DNA of 64,000 nt from Symsagittifera roscoffensis (Eukaryota > Xenacoelomorpha > Acoela > Convolutidae): contig NC_087065.1 in NCBI RefSeq assembly GCF_963678635.1, positions 31,686,252 through 31,750,251 of the forward strand. Reading direction: 5' to 3'. The notes beneath the pieces are model-generated. The model searched no databases, had not been told where the DNA came from, and worked only from the letters and a program-made list of their open reading frames with translations. A program made the translations under genes and the position numbers. Positions 50,931 to 61,332 of the stretch are shown piece after piece; position 1 is the stretch's first letter; each line of letters begins with the position of its first letter.

Positions 50931-52414
50931 GCTCTTTGTGCTCAATTGTTGACTTTAGTAACTCAATCTCGTACAAAACTCTCTGAACAGTGTTTAATCG
51001 TTTGAAGGGTGGTTCAATAATTGCTTTGTGTGTTTTCTCATCATTCAAGTACTTTGTGGTCGTATGTCTCGATCTGTCCATTATCTGGTAATCGTAGGAT
51101 GAATTACCTAAAAGCTTCATAGTCTCTGCAACAACACCGGATAAAGGGTTCTCATCTCCTTCACTTCTAGCATCAACAAATGATTGAACAAACTTGTTGA
51201 ATCATTTTTGAGAGAAATACTGTACAAAGCTGTAAACTTTTGTACACTGTAAGCCAAGCTCCATATGAAAATTGAAAAAAAGGGTAATGACGGAACATTT
51301 TTCTAGTTTGAAACTAGATATTAGCATTAGCTGGGGATGCTTAAGAAGATCATTTTCAATGGCATAATTTTGCATATATTCTCCAATGTAATTTCTTCCA
51401 ACTTCAGTGTTTTTTTGAAAAAAAGGAGGAAAATTAGAAATCTTTGCTTTCAGTTCAGCTGGAACAACTAAGTCACACGGAATATAGCCATAAAGAGATC
51501 CATCTCTTATCGTTCCCAATAAAGAATCATTAGAGAGAGGTATTTTGTATGGAAAGTTGGATTGGATATGATTTTTAAATTTTTCGTTCGTTTTGAAGTT
51601 TTGCCACCACTCACATTCCCACATCTCTTTGATTTTGTAATCTTTTTCGCGAGTTTACTCACGTCTCAAGTCATCCATCTCTCTCATTTTTTCCCTCTCT
51701 CAATATCTTTCTCGCTAAGTGAGGGACGAGTCTCCTGACAAGGACAAAATGGTAATAGCATCCCATTGCTTCAAACACAGTTTTGCAGTGATCACAATAT
51801 CCATCTACATTGAAACAGTCACTTTTTTTTATTTCCAGATGTGTGGAAGCTTTCAATTCTGCATTCTGTTCTTGTTTCTTGGTAGTAAGACATCGCCGTA
51901 ATCTCAAAGCTTCGAGATCTGTTATGTCTAGCCTTTCATTTTTGCATATCGGAATCAAACTCCCATCTTGTGTACAATCATGTTGGCATGTCTTGACACC
52001 TTATATAAGGATAGACCTGGCTGGCATCAATTCCAACAATTGATTTGCAGATATTTGATGAATCTCTGATAAAAGCTTTGTCCACAACAGCTTTCCGCGT
52101 AAACACAATTGATGGTCCACCTGTCATATCCTCTCTAATTTTCTGGCACAAATCTCTATCAGTTTCGCAAAATGGGTAGAATTTTTCATTGTTTGATTTG
52201 TGCAGACAAATATTTGCTAGATTTGGAAGAATACATCCAAGTTTTAACATATCATTTTCTTTCTGATGATAAAATTGAACCATTTTTTGCATTGCTTCAG
52301 GGGTTGGACCAACATCTTTGTTGTTGTATCACTGCAAAAAATCTTTAAATGTAGTCATTCCATGTTTCTGCCAAATCTCGTGTAAATATTTTTATTTTTC
52401 CCATCAAGATGCGT
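50931..52414 (-). pseudogene. Polinton DNA polymerase B, duplicated segment copy C
   Basis: A shorter copy. It begins inside the exonuclease segment (around 52,414), passes motif A (here 'GIDASQVYPYIR', with two substitutions) and the shared TGA at 51,978-51,980, and ends just after motif B ('LLGNSSYDYQ') at about 50,931. The middle part is open at 51,202-51,624 and contains 'GEYMQNYAIENDLLKHP', which recurs in all copies. It ends at the same GTGCTC-rich junction as copy B, so the two right-hand breakpoints share an origin. Confidence 0.87.
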
Positions 52415-54240
52415 GTACAAATTTTTGTACACTGTAAGCCAAGCTCCATATGAAAATTGAAAAGAAGGGTAATGATGGAACCATTTTATAGTTTGGAACT
52501 AGATATTAGCATTCGCTGGGGATGCATAAGAAGATCATTTTCAATGGCATAATTTTGCATATATTCACCAATGTAATTTCTTCCAACTTCAGTGTTTTTA
52601 AAAAATGCAGGAAAATTAGAAATCTTTGCTTTCAGTTCAGCTGGAACAACTAAGTCACACGAAATATAGCCATAAAGAGATCCATCTCTTATTTTTCCCA
52701 ATAAAGAATCAGTAGAGAGAGGTCTTTTGTAGGGAAAGTTGGATCGGATATGATTCTTACTTTTTTCGTTCGTTTTGAAGTTTTGCCACCACTCACATTC
52801 CCACATCTCTTTGATTTTGTAATCTTTTTCGCGATTATACTCACGTCTCAAGTCATCCATCTCTCTCATTTTTCCTCGCTCAATATCTTTCTCGCTAAGT
52901 GAGGGACGAGTCTACTGTGAAGGACAAAAAGATAATAGCATCCCATTGCTTCAAACACAGTTTTGCAGTGATCGCAATAGCAATCTACATTGAAACAGTC
53001 AATTTTTTTTTAATTTCCAGATGTGTGGAAGCTCTCAATTCTGCATTCTGACTTTGTTGTTTGGTAGTAAGACATCACCATGTTCTCAAAGCTTCGAGAT
53101 GGGTTATGTCTAGTTTTGAATTTTTGCATATCGGAATGAAACTCCCATCTTGGGTACAATCATGTTGGCATGTCTTGACACATTGAATAGGGATAGAACT
53201 GGCTTTCATAAATTCAAACGATTGATTTGCAGATTTTTGATGAATCCCTGATAAAAATTTCGTCCACAACAGCTTTTCGCTTAAACACAATTGATGGTCC
53301 ATCCGTCAAATCCTCTCTAATTTTCTGGCGCAAATCTCTATCAATTTGCAAAATGGGTAGAATTTTTCATTTTTTGATTTGTGCAGACAAATATTTGCTA
53401 GATTTGGAAGAGTACATCCAAGTTTTAACATATCATTTTCTTTCTGATGATAAAATTGAACCATTTTTGCATTGCTTCAAGGGTTGGAACAACATCTTTG
53501 TTGTTGTATCACTGCAAAAAATCTTTGAATGTAGTCATTCCATGTTTCTGCCAAATCTCGTGTTAATATTTGTAATTTTCCCATCCAGATGCGGGTACTG
53601 ACTTGATTTGAAATTTCCTTAGTACTTTCTGCTCATCAAGTCGCTTGACCTCAACTTTTGATAATCCTTAAAGTCTCTATCAAGAGGGTTGTTGTTTCTC
53701 AATTTACTGAAAAAGGCTTCGTATGGAGATAATTCTTAATTCTCGAGCTTGTTCGCACTGTCAAACAACTCATAAGGGAAGAACTTTTTTATCTCACTTG
53801 CAACATCTCTCCAGAGATGTTGCTCCACCCAAAAATTTCATGATGTCGAGAACTTGTATGTCTCCAAACTTGAAAGATATGAAATCCTTAGCCTTTTTGA
53901 TAACCATAGGTTCAGCTTCTTTATCATTGATTAAGTTAGCTCTTGATCAAGTTCAGATCTTTTTTTCAACTGTTGAATCCGAATACAGGTAACGTGTTAA
54001 CAAACCTCTCCAGATTTTGTTTCAAATCAATCAGTTGATTTTTCTGCATTCTTAAAAACTGAGTTGGCATATCAGTTTCCTCTGTATCTTCTATACAATC
54101 GTCTTCATATTCAAAATTTACAGTTGAATGATATCGACATCTTTCATTCAATCCTTGGAAAGTTTTGGACATCAGCTCATCACTACTCTGTCAACATCTT
54201 AAAACTTAGTTCTCATTTCGAGTTTACTTTTCTCAGCCAA
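52415..54240 (-). pseudogene. Polinton DNA polymerase B, copy D (exonuclease to mid-palm), truncated
   Basis: This copy continues directly from the N-terminal module. A linker (53,966-54,172) leads into a damaged exonuclease segment with a TGA where copy B reads arginine after 'FGFNS', and with a deletion after 'LIKS'. In motif A the usual 'IDASQFYPY' reads with tyrosine-glutamate in place of the Asp-Ala pair. The same TGA as in the other copies lies at 53,160-53,162. An open part at 52,486-52,869 follows. The copy stops near 52,415, before motif B, where copy C's exonuclease sequence starts abruptly. Confidence 0.85.
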
Positions 54241-55366
54241 AAGTCCGATGATTACAAAATCGATAATAAGCTTTTGCGGATCCTTGTTACGAAGAAAAAT
54301 TGAAAAATTGGTTCATCTATCAGGTTCGAGGATATTGATACAGAATTTGGAACGTGTTTTCCAATCCAGGTTGTTGTTTGGGTAGCTTTCAGTTCATCTG
54401 ATGAAACACATATCGACTCAAAATTGAAAATGGGTAGGTTGTTGAACAGTGTGTTATCTTTCGAAACTGGGATTTTGAAACCTTCCAATTTTTTAAATAG
54501 CGTTTCTCGGATTTTAAATAGCGTTTCGCGAATTTTAAATAGCGTTTTAAATAGCGTTTCTCGCGTATGTCGTAGTAAAGGTTCAGGCAAGACAGAGTCT
54601 GGACATATCATTGGGATGTTTTTCAGTAGTGCAGCAAAAATAGTAACATTTGTGATCAATTTGAACCTCCAGTTTGTGTTCTGACGTTCTTGAGTGCATT
54701 TCTCCACGATATCAAATTTTTCAACTTTCCCTGGATTCAAATCAAATCCTCTTTCGTACACAGTAAATACGGTTTTTCGAACAAAATATGGTTTTCGTGT
54801 GCTGAATAATATCGATATTCTCCCGTTTCGACATTACGGAGAACAAATCCAAGAGCAATTTTGATTTTTGCCGCGGAATCCAGCTTGTTGAAGACTTGTT
54901 CAAGCTTCTCGTTGATAATCCTTGACATTTGAAAGTTAAATACCTTATGACTCCCAGTTTCCATCTCAGTGTCCACCAGGAAATGCTGACAAGCACTCAA
55001 CTCATCTTTGAGTTTCTCTCCATCTTCCGCTTCCTCCTGCGCAATCTTGTTCAAGTCTGCCACCGTATCACTTGGCTTTCGTTGTTTCGCCCCATGTTCT
55101 TTTCTCCGTTGTTGTTGGAGCGAGTAGTAACTCGGAAACTCTTTTTCGCAAGACGAGCTAACCGTTGATTGCTTGAATGTTGTTGGAGCATGTTTTTTGG
55201 CCACGTGATAGTTCATTTCTTGTTGATTGTAAGTGAAATACCTACACTCGGAACAAGAAATAACTCCTCGCACGCAATTTTTACTATGTCGAGCCCCATC
55301 GAACCTCCTGTACTCTTTGTCACAGCCCTCACATGTCTTTTTCTCATTCCTGCTGAGTGAAGGCAT
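54241..55366 (-). pseudogene. Polinton DNA polymerase B, N-terminal module (zinc fingers, exonuclease I region)
   Basis: The ATG at 55,366 opens a 209-codon frame (to 54,737). It has two paired-cysteine/histidine clusters near the start (C-x2-C with H and C following, then C-x2-C with H-x4-H), which look like zinc fingers. The frame breaks at about 54,745 and continues in another frame (54,252-54,761) with 'VEKFDIVEKCTQERQNTNWR'. An exonuclease-I-like stretch 'LPIFNFESICV' follows at about 54,415-54,435; the family motif is D-x-E, so the Asp is read here as Asn. Between them a short in-frame minisatellite encodes repeated 'RETLFK'. This module is single copy, unlike the rest of the gene. Confidence 0.85.
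54490..54572. repeat. Short minisatellite inside polymerase N-terminal region
   Basis: Four imperfect copies of a 'tttaaatagcgtttctcg' type unit, about 14-24 bp apart. On the minus strand the array stays open and encodes repeated RETLFK. It sits between the region encoding 'PEPLLRHT' and the exonuclease-I region, where I know of no repeat in the family, so it is probably a local expansion. Confidence 0.8.
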
Positions 55367-56470
55367 TTGAAAAAAAAGTGGAAGATTTAGCTTGTATCAG
55401 AATTGAATAAAAGTACATGGCATCTACAAAAATGGGAGATTTAAAAAGTCCCAAAAAATTCGTTTGTTTATACTTACTTTGAATTGTTGAAAAAATTTGA
55501 AAATAGTTTCAAGTAGTTATACAAAGTATAGAGCGATTGCTTTTAACCTAAAAAAAAATCAGAATGAAGTGAGTTTTATTTACATTTTCATAGAGAAAAT
55601 CAACCAATCAGAATTGAGTACTCTTTTTGTAACACTGTTGGTTGGAAATCAACCAATCAGAATCCAGCATTTTCTCAAAGAGAACTGTTCATGATTTTTA
55701 AAAAATCTTAATCTTTATTTGAAAAAAGTCTATCAAAAACATTTGAGCCTCCTCGAGTTACTTTACAAGAAAAAGGAAAAATTTCCAACTGTTTTTCTTA
55801 TTGATGAAATAGATGTTGACTCTTACTTTGTCATAGTTTTTTGGACGTTTTGATTGTACAAAATATAGTTATCCGACTAAGTAAAGGTCTTTTCAGAGAA
55901 ACTTACTCAATCAAAGAATTTACTTTTGATCTACATAATGCGTATCAAAGTTTTAATCTTACGGCTGAATAACACCTCACAAGGAAAAAAGTTTTGTTTA
56001 TTCTCGAGAATATGAAATTTATCAGAAAAGTCGTAAGATAATATATCAAAAACTCTTTTTATCCCCTATCCGATACCCAAATTTGTTTTAAAAAAATCCC
56101 CAGCAAAGCTCTTTATTCCTTCATTTCTGTAAAGATTTTTGAAGTCAAAATCCTGCTTGATTCGGTATGGAAATAGATTTCCAGAGGTTTGCTTTGAAAA
56201 ATTCGTCAACTTTTAGTTATCCTCCCAAATTAACATAAAAATTAAAGAACTTGACTATCTACTTAAAAATCAGCAATTTCTCATTGATTACATACAAAAA
56301 ATTCAATTATAGTTTGATGAAAAAAATTGCAGAGATGTTACTTTTAATAATTTTCTTTCTTGTGTTACTTATATCAGCAATATTTCTTATTTTTACTGCA
56401 AATAACTTTTGGCCATTTTTTTTGCAATTGTGTATATTATGTTTTTTTGGAAGATTTAAGTCCTGAAAAT
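55367..56470. other. Spacer upstream of the polymerase gene
   Basis: AT-rich sequence without a credible gene. A 17-bp direct repeat containing CCAATCA occurs at 55,598-55,614 and 55,647-55,663 (49 bp apart), about 230-300 bp upstream of the minus-strand polymerase ATG. Frames at 56,251-56,466 and 56,307-56,630 are low-complexity, overlap on opposite strands, and are not supported. Confidence 0.55.
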
Positions 56471-56473
56471 GGT

Positions 56474-56665
56474 CTTCTGATTGAATACGACAACCAGAAC
56501 AAAAATGAACAGTTTTGTGATTGGAAACGACAATACCCAAAATGGAGCTTTGTTTCTGATTGGACACAACTTTTATCCAAGAATGCCATAAAAGGAAGCT
56601 GAAATATGATTGAACACGACTACTATCCAAAAAGGAAAATCAATTCTGATTGGTCAAACCCACAC
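56474..56665. promoter_or_regulatory. ATTGG/CCAAT repeat cluster between divergent Polinton genes
   Basis: Five imperfect repeats start near 56,474, 56,515, 56,555, 56,605 and 56,644. Each is of the form 'tctgattggacacgac' and most are followed by 'tatccaaaa'. Three contain an exact ATTGG (CCAAT on the minus strand) and two read ATTGA. The cluster lies between the minus-strand polymerase and the plus-strand broken gene at 56,871. A promoter or upstream-element role is inference from position and motif only. Confidence 0.45.
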
Positions 56666-56870
56666 ATTCGAGTTGAAGGTGCCCCTAACTACTAAGTAAA
56701 AATCATTTTATTTTCAAATTAACTACTGCCAACTACCTCCTCTCTCAGCTCTAAATACCTTAACTTCAACTTATCTTCCGTCAGCTAGCCCTCTCTCAGC
56801 TCTTTCTTGTTTTTACTCTTTAACTCAGTTTTTGCTCAAATTTATCTTCTCAGTGCAAAACAGCAATCTC

Positions 56871-57341
56871 ATGTACTCTGTAGAATTTTCGCCTGATCTA
56901 GTACAAATTCAAGCGCGAGAAACAGTCTCTGGAATTTTTTGGCACGAATGGACATCCCAATCCAAGTCTGGTACATCGTGGAAGTGATGGCAAGGGATTT
57001 CAACGAACATCACATGATGCAAGTTCCCATCAAAGAGAACCAACTTTTTAACAATGCAAATGACGGAGGAAGTTTCTGATAATATGGGAATGAACTACCC
57101 CGAGATTGTTGACTCAAGATTTGTAGCTCAACCAGTCGACGACTTCCTCTTTCCGTGGGAAGAAGCAGGATCAGCCGAAAACCACATCACAATAGATGAA
57201 GATGAGTGTTTCTCAGAAACAATGACGCCTCAAAACACTCCTCCACAACAACCACCAGCAATGAAATCTCGTCCAGCTCTGCGTTCTATAGACAGCCCTT
57301 TGATTAAAAGTTTTTTTGAAATAATTGTTGTTTGGTTTTGA
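56871..57341 (+). pseudogene. Broken unrecognised Polinton gene
   Basis: Coding-like sequence continues through three frames. The first starts at an ATG at 56,871 ('MYSVEFSPDLVQIQ...') and ends at a TGA at 56,985, beyond which the frame would continue 'WQGISTN'. A second frame (56,948-57,079) gives 'QVPIKENQLFNNANDGGSF'. The third (57,054-57,341) gives 'NYPEIVDSRFVAQPVDDFLF' and a Pro/Gln-rich tail. Codon-like composition and the smooth hand-over between frames suggest one gene carrying a nonsense change and two frameshifts. I do not recognise the product. Its place downstream of the ATTGG cluster suggests it was the first plus-strand gene. A 24-bp piece of it also occurs at 59,728. Confidence 0.6.
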
Positions 57342-57479
57342 CTTCGTTTTCTTTATTTAATTAATTTTCGCAATATCATTTCAATTTAAGAATAGCCGAG
57401 AGATTGAGAGTAAACCACTGAAAAACAATTAGAACTTAAGTTAGTGCTCCGAATTTGCATAAATGTTACGAAACTGGAA

Positions 57480-58345
57480 TACTTTTTGCACACATATTCG
57501 GAAAAACACTAGCAAAATTGTACACGAAAAAAAAGTTACCTAATGGTTTTTGCATCTTGTCAAAAAACTCACACACTTTTAGCACTTTGTAGAAAAAATT
57601 GAAACAATTTTCGTATTTTTTGGAAAAAAGTGAAACAGTTTTCGCATTTGTAGGAAAAAAGTGAAACACTTTTCGCATCTTGTTGAAAAAAAGTGAAACA
57701 CTTATCGCATCTTAACTAAAAAAGTTGAAACCTTTTTCAAATTTTATCGAAAAAAGTAGTACACTTTTCGCATTTTGTCGAAAAAAGTGAAACAATTTTC
57801 GCATTTGTAGGAAAAAAGTGAAACACTTTCCGCATCTTGTTTAAAAAAAATTGAAACATTTTTCGCATTTTGTCAAAAAAATTAGAATTACTTTTCGATT
57901 TTTTTTAGGAAAAAAATGAAACACTTTTTGCATCTTGTTAAAAAAAGTGAAACACTTTTCGCTTCTTGTCAGTAAAAGTTGAAACACTTTTCGCATTTTA
58001 TCGAAAAAAGCAAAAGATTTTTCGCATTTTGTCGAAAAAAGTGAAACTTTTTTCGCATTTGCAGGAAAAAAGTGAAACACTTTTCGCATCTTGTTAAAAA
58101 AAGTTACACAATTTTCGCATCTTGTCAAAAAAGTTGAAACACTTGTTGCATTTTATCGAAAAAAGCAAAACACTTTTCGCATCTTGTTCAAAAAAATGAA
58201 ACACTTTTTGCGTCTTTTCAAAAAACATTTGAAACACTTTTCGCCTTCTGTCGAAAAAATTGATACACTTTTTGCATTTTCTCAAAAAAAATGGAATACG
58301 TTTTACAAATTGTTAAAAAAATTCAAAATTTTTTTGCAACTTCTT
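57480..58345. repeat. TTCGCAT minisatellite block 1
   Basis: Many tandem copies of a 30-33 bp unit resembling 'aaaaagtgaaacacttttcgcat' plus 'ttgtc'. Many unit lengths are multiples of three, so minus-strand frames stay open over long stretches (57,841-58,128, encoding repeats such as 'KMRKVFHFF'). Low complexity and the repeat origin argue against a gene. Part of the block recurs at an offset of 892 bp. Confidence 0.88.
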
Positions 58346-58700
58346 GAAAATCAAAAAAAATATTTCATCTTTCTTTCATTTTTTTCTTCTTCGAATTTTT
58401 TGGTACTTTCGTAAACATATGAGAGAAAATAGATGGATTATCCAAAAGTTTTTTACTGAAAAATTGACATGATCACTATTTACAATTCCATAACCATCAA
58501 TAAAACAGTCATTTTTTTCTAACAAATCATGTTCAAATTTTGAGTTTTGTACTTTACGAACTCTTTCTAGAAAAGCTGAACCAGTAGTTTGTGTGGAAGC
58601 TAAATTCTGGTTAGAACATATTTAGTGACGTTTGATTTTTTTTCGAACAGTCTTTTCTTTGCAACACTTGGTTTTTTCTGCTCCTTTTTCTGCGCATTTG
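58346..58700. repeat. Triplicated spacer, copy 1
   Basis: About 310 bp beginning 'cttcttcgaattttttggta' and ending 'ctgctcctttt'. It is repeated at 59,278-59,590 (offset 892) and again at about 59,900-60,210. It contains 'gaaaagctgaaccagtagtt' and is AT-rich with no gene. The three copies alternate with minisatellite blocks. Confidence 0.85.
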
Positions 58701-59237
58701 TAGGAAAAAAGTGAAACACTTTTCGCATCTTGTTTAAAAAAAATTGAAACATTTTTCGCATTTTGTCAAAAAAAATTTGAAACACTTTTCGATTTTGTAG
58801 GAAAAAATTGAAACACTTTTCGCATCTTGTTAAAAAAAGTGAAACACTTTTCGCTTCTTGTCAGTAAAAGTTGAAACACTTTTCGCGATTTATCGAAAAA
58901 AGCAAAAGACTTTTCGAATTTTGTCGAAAAAAGTGAAACTTTTTTCGCATTTGCAGGAAAAAAGTGAAACACTTTTCGCATCTTGTTAAAAAAAGTTACA
59001 CACTTTTCGCATCTTGTCAAAAAAGTTGAAACACTTGTTGCGTTTTATCGAAAAAAGCAAAACATTTTCGCATCTGGTTCAAAAAAATGAAACACTTTTT
59101 GCGTCTTTTCTAAAAACATTTGAAACACTTTTCGCCTTCTGTCGAAAAAATTGAAACACTTTTTGTATTTTCTCAAAAAAAAATTGAATACTTTTTACAA
59201 CTTGTTAAAAAAATTCAAAATTTTTTTGCAACTTCTT
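58701..59237. repeat. TTCGCAT minisatellite block 2
   Basis: A second block of the 30-33 bp unit, matching block 1 unit by unit at an offset of 892 bp with a few substitutions. The minus-strand frame at 58,766-59,020 parallels the one ending at 58,128. It was evidently copied together with the adjoining spacer. Confidence 0.88.
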
Positions 59238-59727
59238 GAAAATCAAAAGAAATATTTCATCTTTCTTTCATTTTTTTCTTCTTCGAATTTTTTGGTACTT
59301 TCGTAAACATATGAGAGAAAATAGATGGATTATCCAAACGTTTTTTACTGAAAAATTGACATGATCACTATTTACAAATCCATAACCATCAATAAAACAG
59401 TCATTTTTTTCTAACAAATCATGTTCATATTTTGAGTTTTGTACTTTACAAACTCTTTCTAGAAAAGCTGAACCAGTAGTTTGTGTGGAAGCTAAATTCT
59501 GGTTAGAACATAACTAGTGATGTTTGATTTTTTTTCGTAACAGTCTTTTCTTTGCAACACTTGGTTTTTTTCTGCTCCTTTTCATTTCATAATATGATGA
59601 ACAGCGCGGTCATATTGATTGAAAACTTCGCCAGTTGATGAAAAAAACATTCGAATAAAATTTGTATTTGTGCAGAGTGTGAAGAACGTCGATAATTTGG
59701 CATGTGAAATAAAAATTACCCAATCGT
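59238..59727. repeat. Triplicated spacer, copy 2 (extended)
   Basis: This copy runs further than copy 1. It continues through 'attgaaaacttcgccagttg' to 'attacccaatcgt', matching sequence that in copy 3 ends near 60,346. It is cut off at 59,727 where foreign sequence begins. Confidence 0.82.
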
Positions 59728-59751
59728 CGTGGGAAGAAGCAGGATCAGCCG
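59728..59751. other. 24-bp copy of the broken gene's coding sequence at a repeat junction
   Basis: These 24 bases are identical to 57,154-57,177 inside the broken gene and are unrelated to either flank. On the left is spacer copy 2; on the right the minisatellite ('cattttgtcaaaaaa') starts immediately. A short templated insertion during break repair would explain it; that mechanism is inference. Confidence 0.8.
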
Positions 59752-60215
59752 CATTTTGTCAAAAAAATTGAATACTTTTTACAAGTTTTTAAAAAAAATT
59801 GAAATTTTTCTTGCAACTTCTTGAAAATCAAAAGAAATATTTTATCTTTCTTTCATGTTTGAAAAACTTTTTGCAAATTTTTTGACAACGGTGAGTTTTT
59901 TCTTCTTCGAAATTTTTGGTTCTGTCGTGAACATATGAGAGAAATTAGATGGATTATCCAAAAGTTTTTTACTGAAAAATTGACATGATCACTATTTACA
60001 AATCCATAACCATCAATAAAACAGTCAATTATTTTTACAAATCATGTTCTTATTTTGAGTTTTGTAATTTACGAACTCTTTCTAGAAAAGCTGAACCAAT
60101 AGTTTGTGTGGAAGCTAATTTCTGGTTAGAACATAAATAGTGACGTTTTATTTTTTTGCGTAACAGTCTTTTCTTTGCAACACTTGGCATTTTTTCTGCT
60201 CCTTTTCATTTCATA
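59752..60215. repeat. Minisatellite remnant and triplicated spacer, copy 3
   Basis: A short stretch of the minisatellite and its A/T-rich tail (59,752-59,895) is followed by the third copy of the 310-bp spacer. The spacer copies share 'gatggattatccaaa' and 'tgacatgatcactatttaca' in the same order. Copy 3 then runs into single-copy sequence. Confidence 0.8.
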
Positions 60216-60755
60216 TTATGATGAACAGCTTGGTCAAGTTGATTGAAAACTTCGCCAGTTGATGAAAAAACATTCGAATAAAATCTGTATTTGTGCAGAG
60301 TGTAAAGACAATCGATAATTTGGCATGTGAAATAAAAATTACCCAATCGTTGTAAAATTTGATCAAAAGATGAACCAAATTTTCCAAAGAACAGTAAGAG
60401 TTGTGGGTAGAGACACAAAAATTATTGGTTACTATATATTTTTCGTAAAAAGCACTGGAAACGGAAATAAATAGCGATTTTTTAACGACAAAAATCTGAA
60501 TAAAAGCTGGGAAGAGCTTGACACATAGCTGCAGCCATCTGGAACGATGATTTTTGCTGAGAGTTGTCGATTTACATAGGAACACTAACACCGACAAAAT
60601 TCCATAATTCGAAATTTCACTCAAAAATTCCATTTATAGTTCTATCCTTTTACGGTTAAGTGAATGAATCATACTGTTTACTTCCAGTTTCATTTCATCT
60701 CAAAATCATTTCTCTCATTTCTCTTCATCTGATCAGTCTGTTCTCCTTTTGAAAA
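60216..60755. other. Spacer with an unsupported 140-codon minus-strand frame
   Basis: A minus-strand frame at 60,211-60,633 is open for 140 codons but is rich in Phe, Ile and Ser, matches nothing I recognise, and overlaps duplicated spacer at its end. On the plus strand, short open pieces such as 'NIRIKSVFVQSVKTIDNLAC' from 60,270 look slightly more coding-like and could be a gene relic. I do not call a gene here. Confidence 0.35.
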
Positions 60756-61264
60756 ATGTCCTCAAGAAAAGATACTAGTCATATTTATTTTGAATTCTCA
60801 AAAAATCAAACAAGAATTGGGAGTTTTGCTTGATCTCAAAAATCCTACGAGGAGAAAATTTATTCTGAACCCTGTTTTTAACTATTCAAGAAAAATGAAG
60901 TGGAACAACTCGAAAAAAGACAGCAATTCTTTTTTGGTGAAAAAGAAGGAGAAGCACTCCCGGAAATTAGAAATAATGTTATTGACGATGCTGAAAACCT
61001 TGGACTTGTTCCTATATTGGAACTCACTTCTGACAACTATGGATCAGGAGCTTGCCAACTGCAACAAAGTGTATGACATAGAAACTTACAGTAGAAGAAG
61101 TACAATGTTAACAAACCTCCCTACATTCAAATTCGACTGCTCACCGCAAAAGAGAATGAAGCAACGAAACAAGTCGCCAAATCATCTATACTTTGAACGA
61201 TTTCAAAGAACTGTCCCAAATTTTGGGAGACTTTATGTTTGTTGAGAATTGTAATGCACATTAA
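60756..61264 (+). pseudogene. Broken unrecognised Polinton gene
   Basis: Coding-like text is spread over three frames. It starts at ATG 60,756 ('MSSRKDTSHIYFEF'). One frame from 60,790 holds 'QELGVLLDLKNPTRRKFI'. A second (60,882-61,067) holds a Glu-rich stretch including 'GEALPEIRNNVIDDAENLG' and later 'YNVNKPPYIQIRLLTAKEN'. The third finishes with 'YTLNDFKELSQILGDFMF' and a TAA at 61,262. Repeated jumps of sensible sequence between frames indicate several indels and stops in one former gene. The charged, helical-looking middle suggests a structural or coiled-coil protein, but I do not recognise the family. Confidence 0.55.
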
Positions 61265-61332
61265 ATTGTGTTATTTTTTTTTAGTTTTGTATTTTAATTA
61301 TTCATCCTCAAAATCTTTTTTCGGTTTGTATT

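Noticed and set aside
47919-53601. Plus-strand frames of 116-124 codons opposite the polymerase
   Set aside because: They are antisense to recognisable polymerase codons and recur only because the polymerase segment is duplicated.
60211-60633. A 140-codon minus-strand frame as a membrane protein gene
   Set aside because: AT-rich hydrophobic composition is expected by chance on this strand, its end falls in triplicated spacer, and no start context or homology is recognisable.
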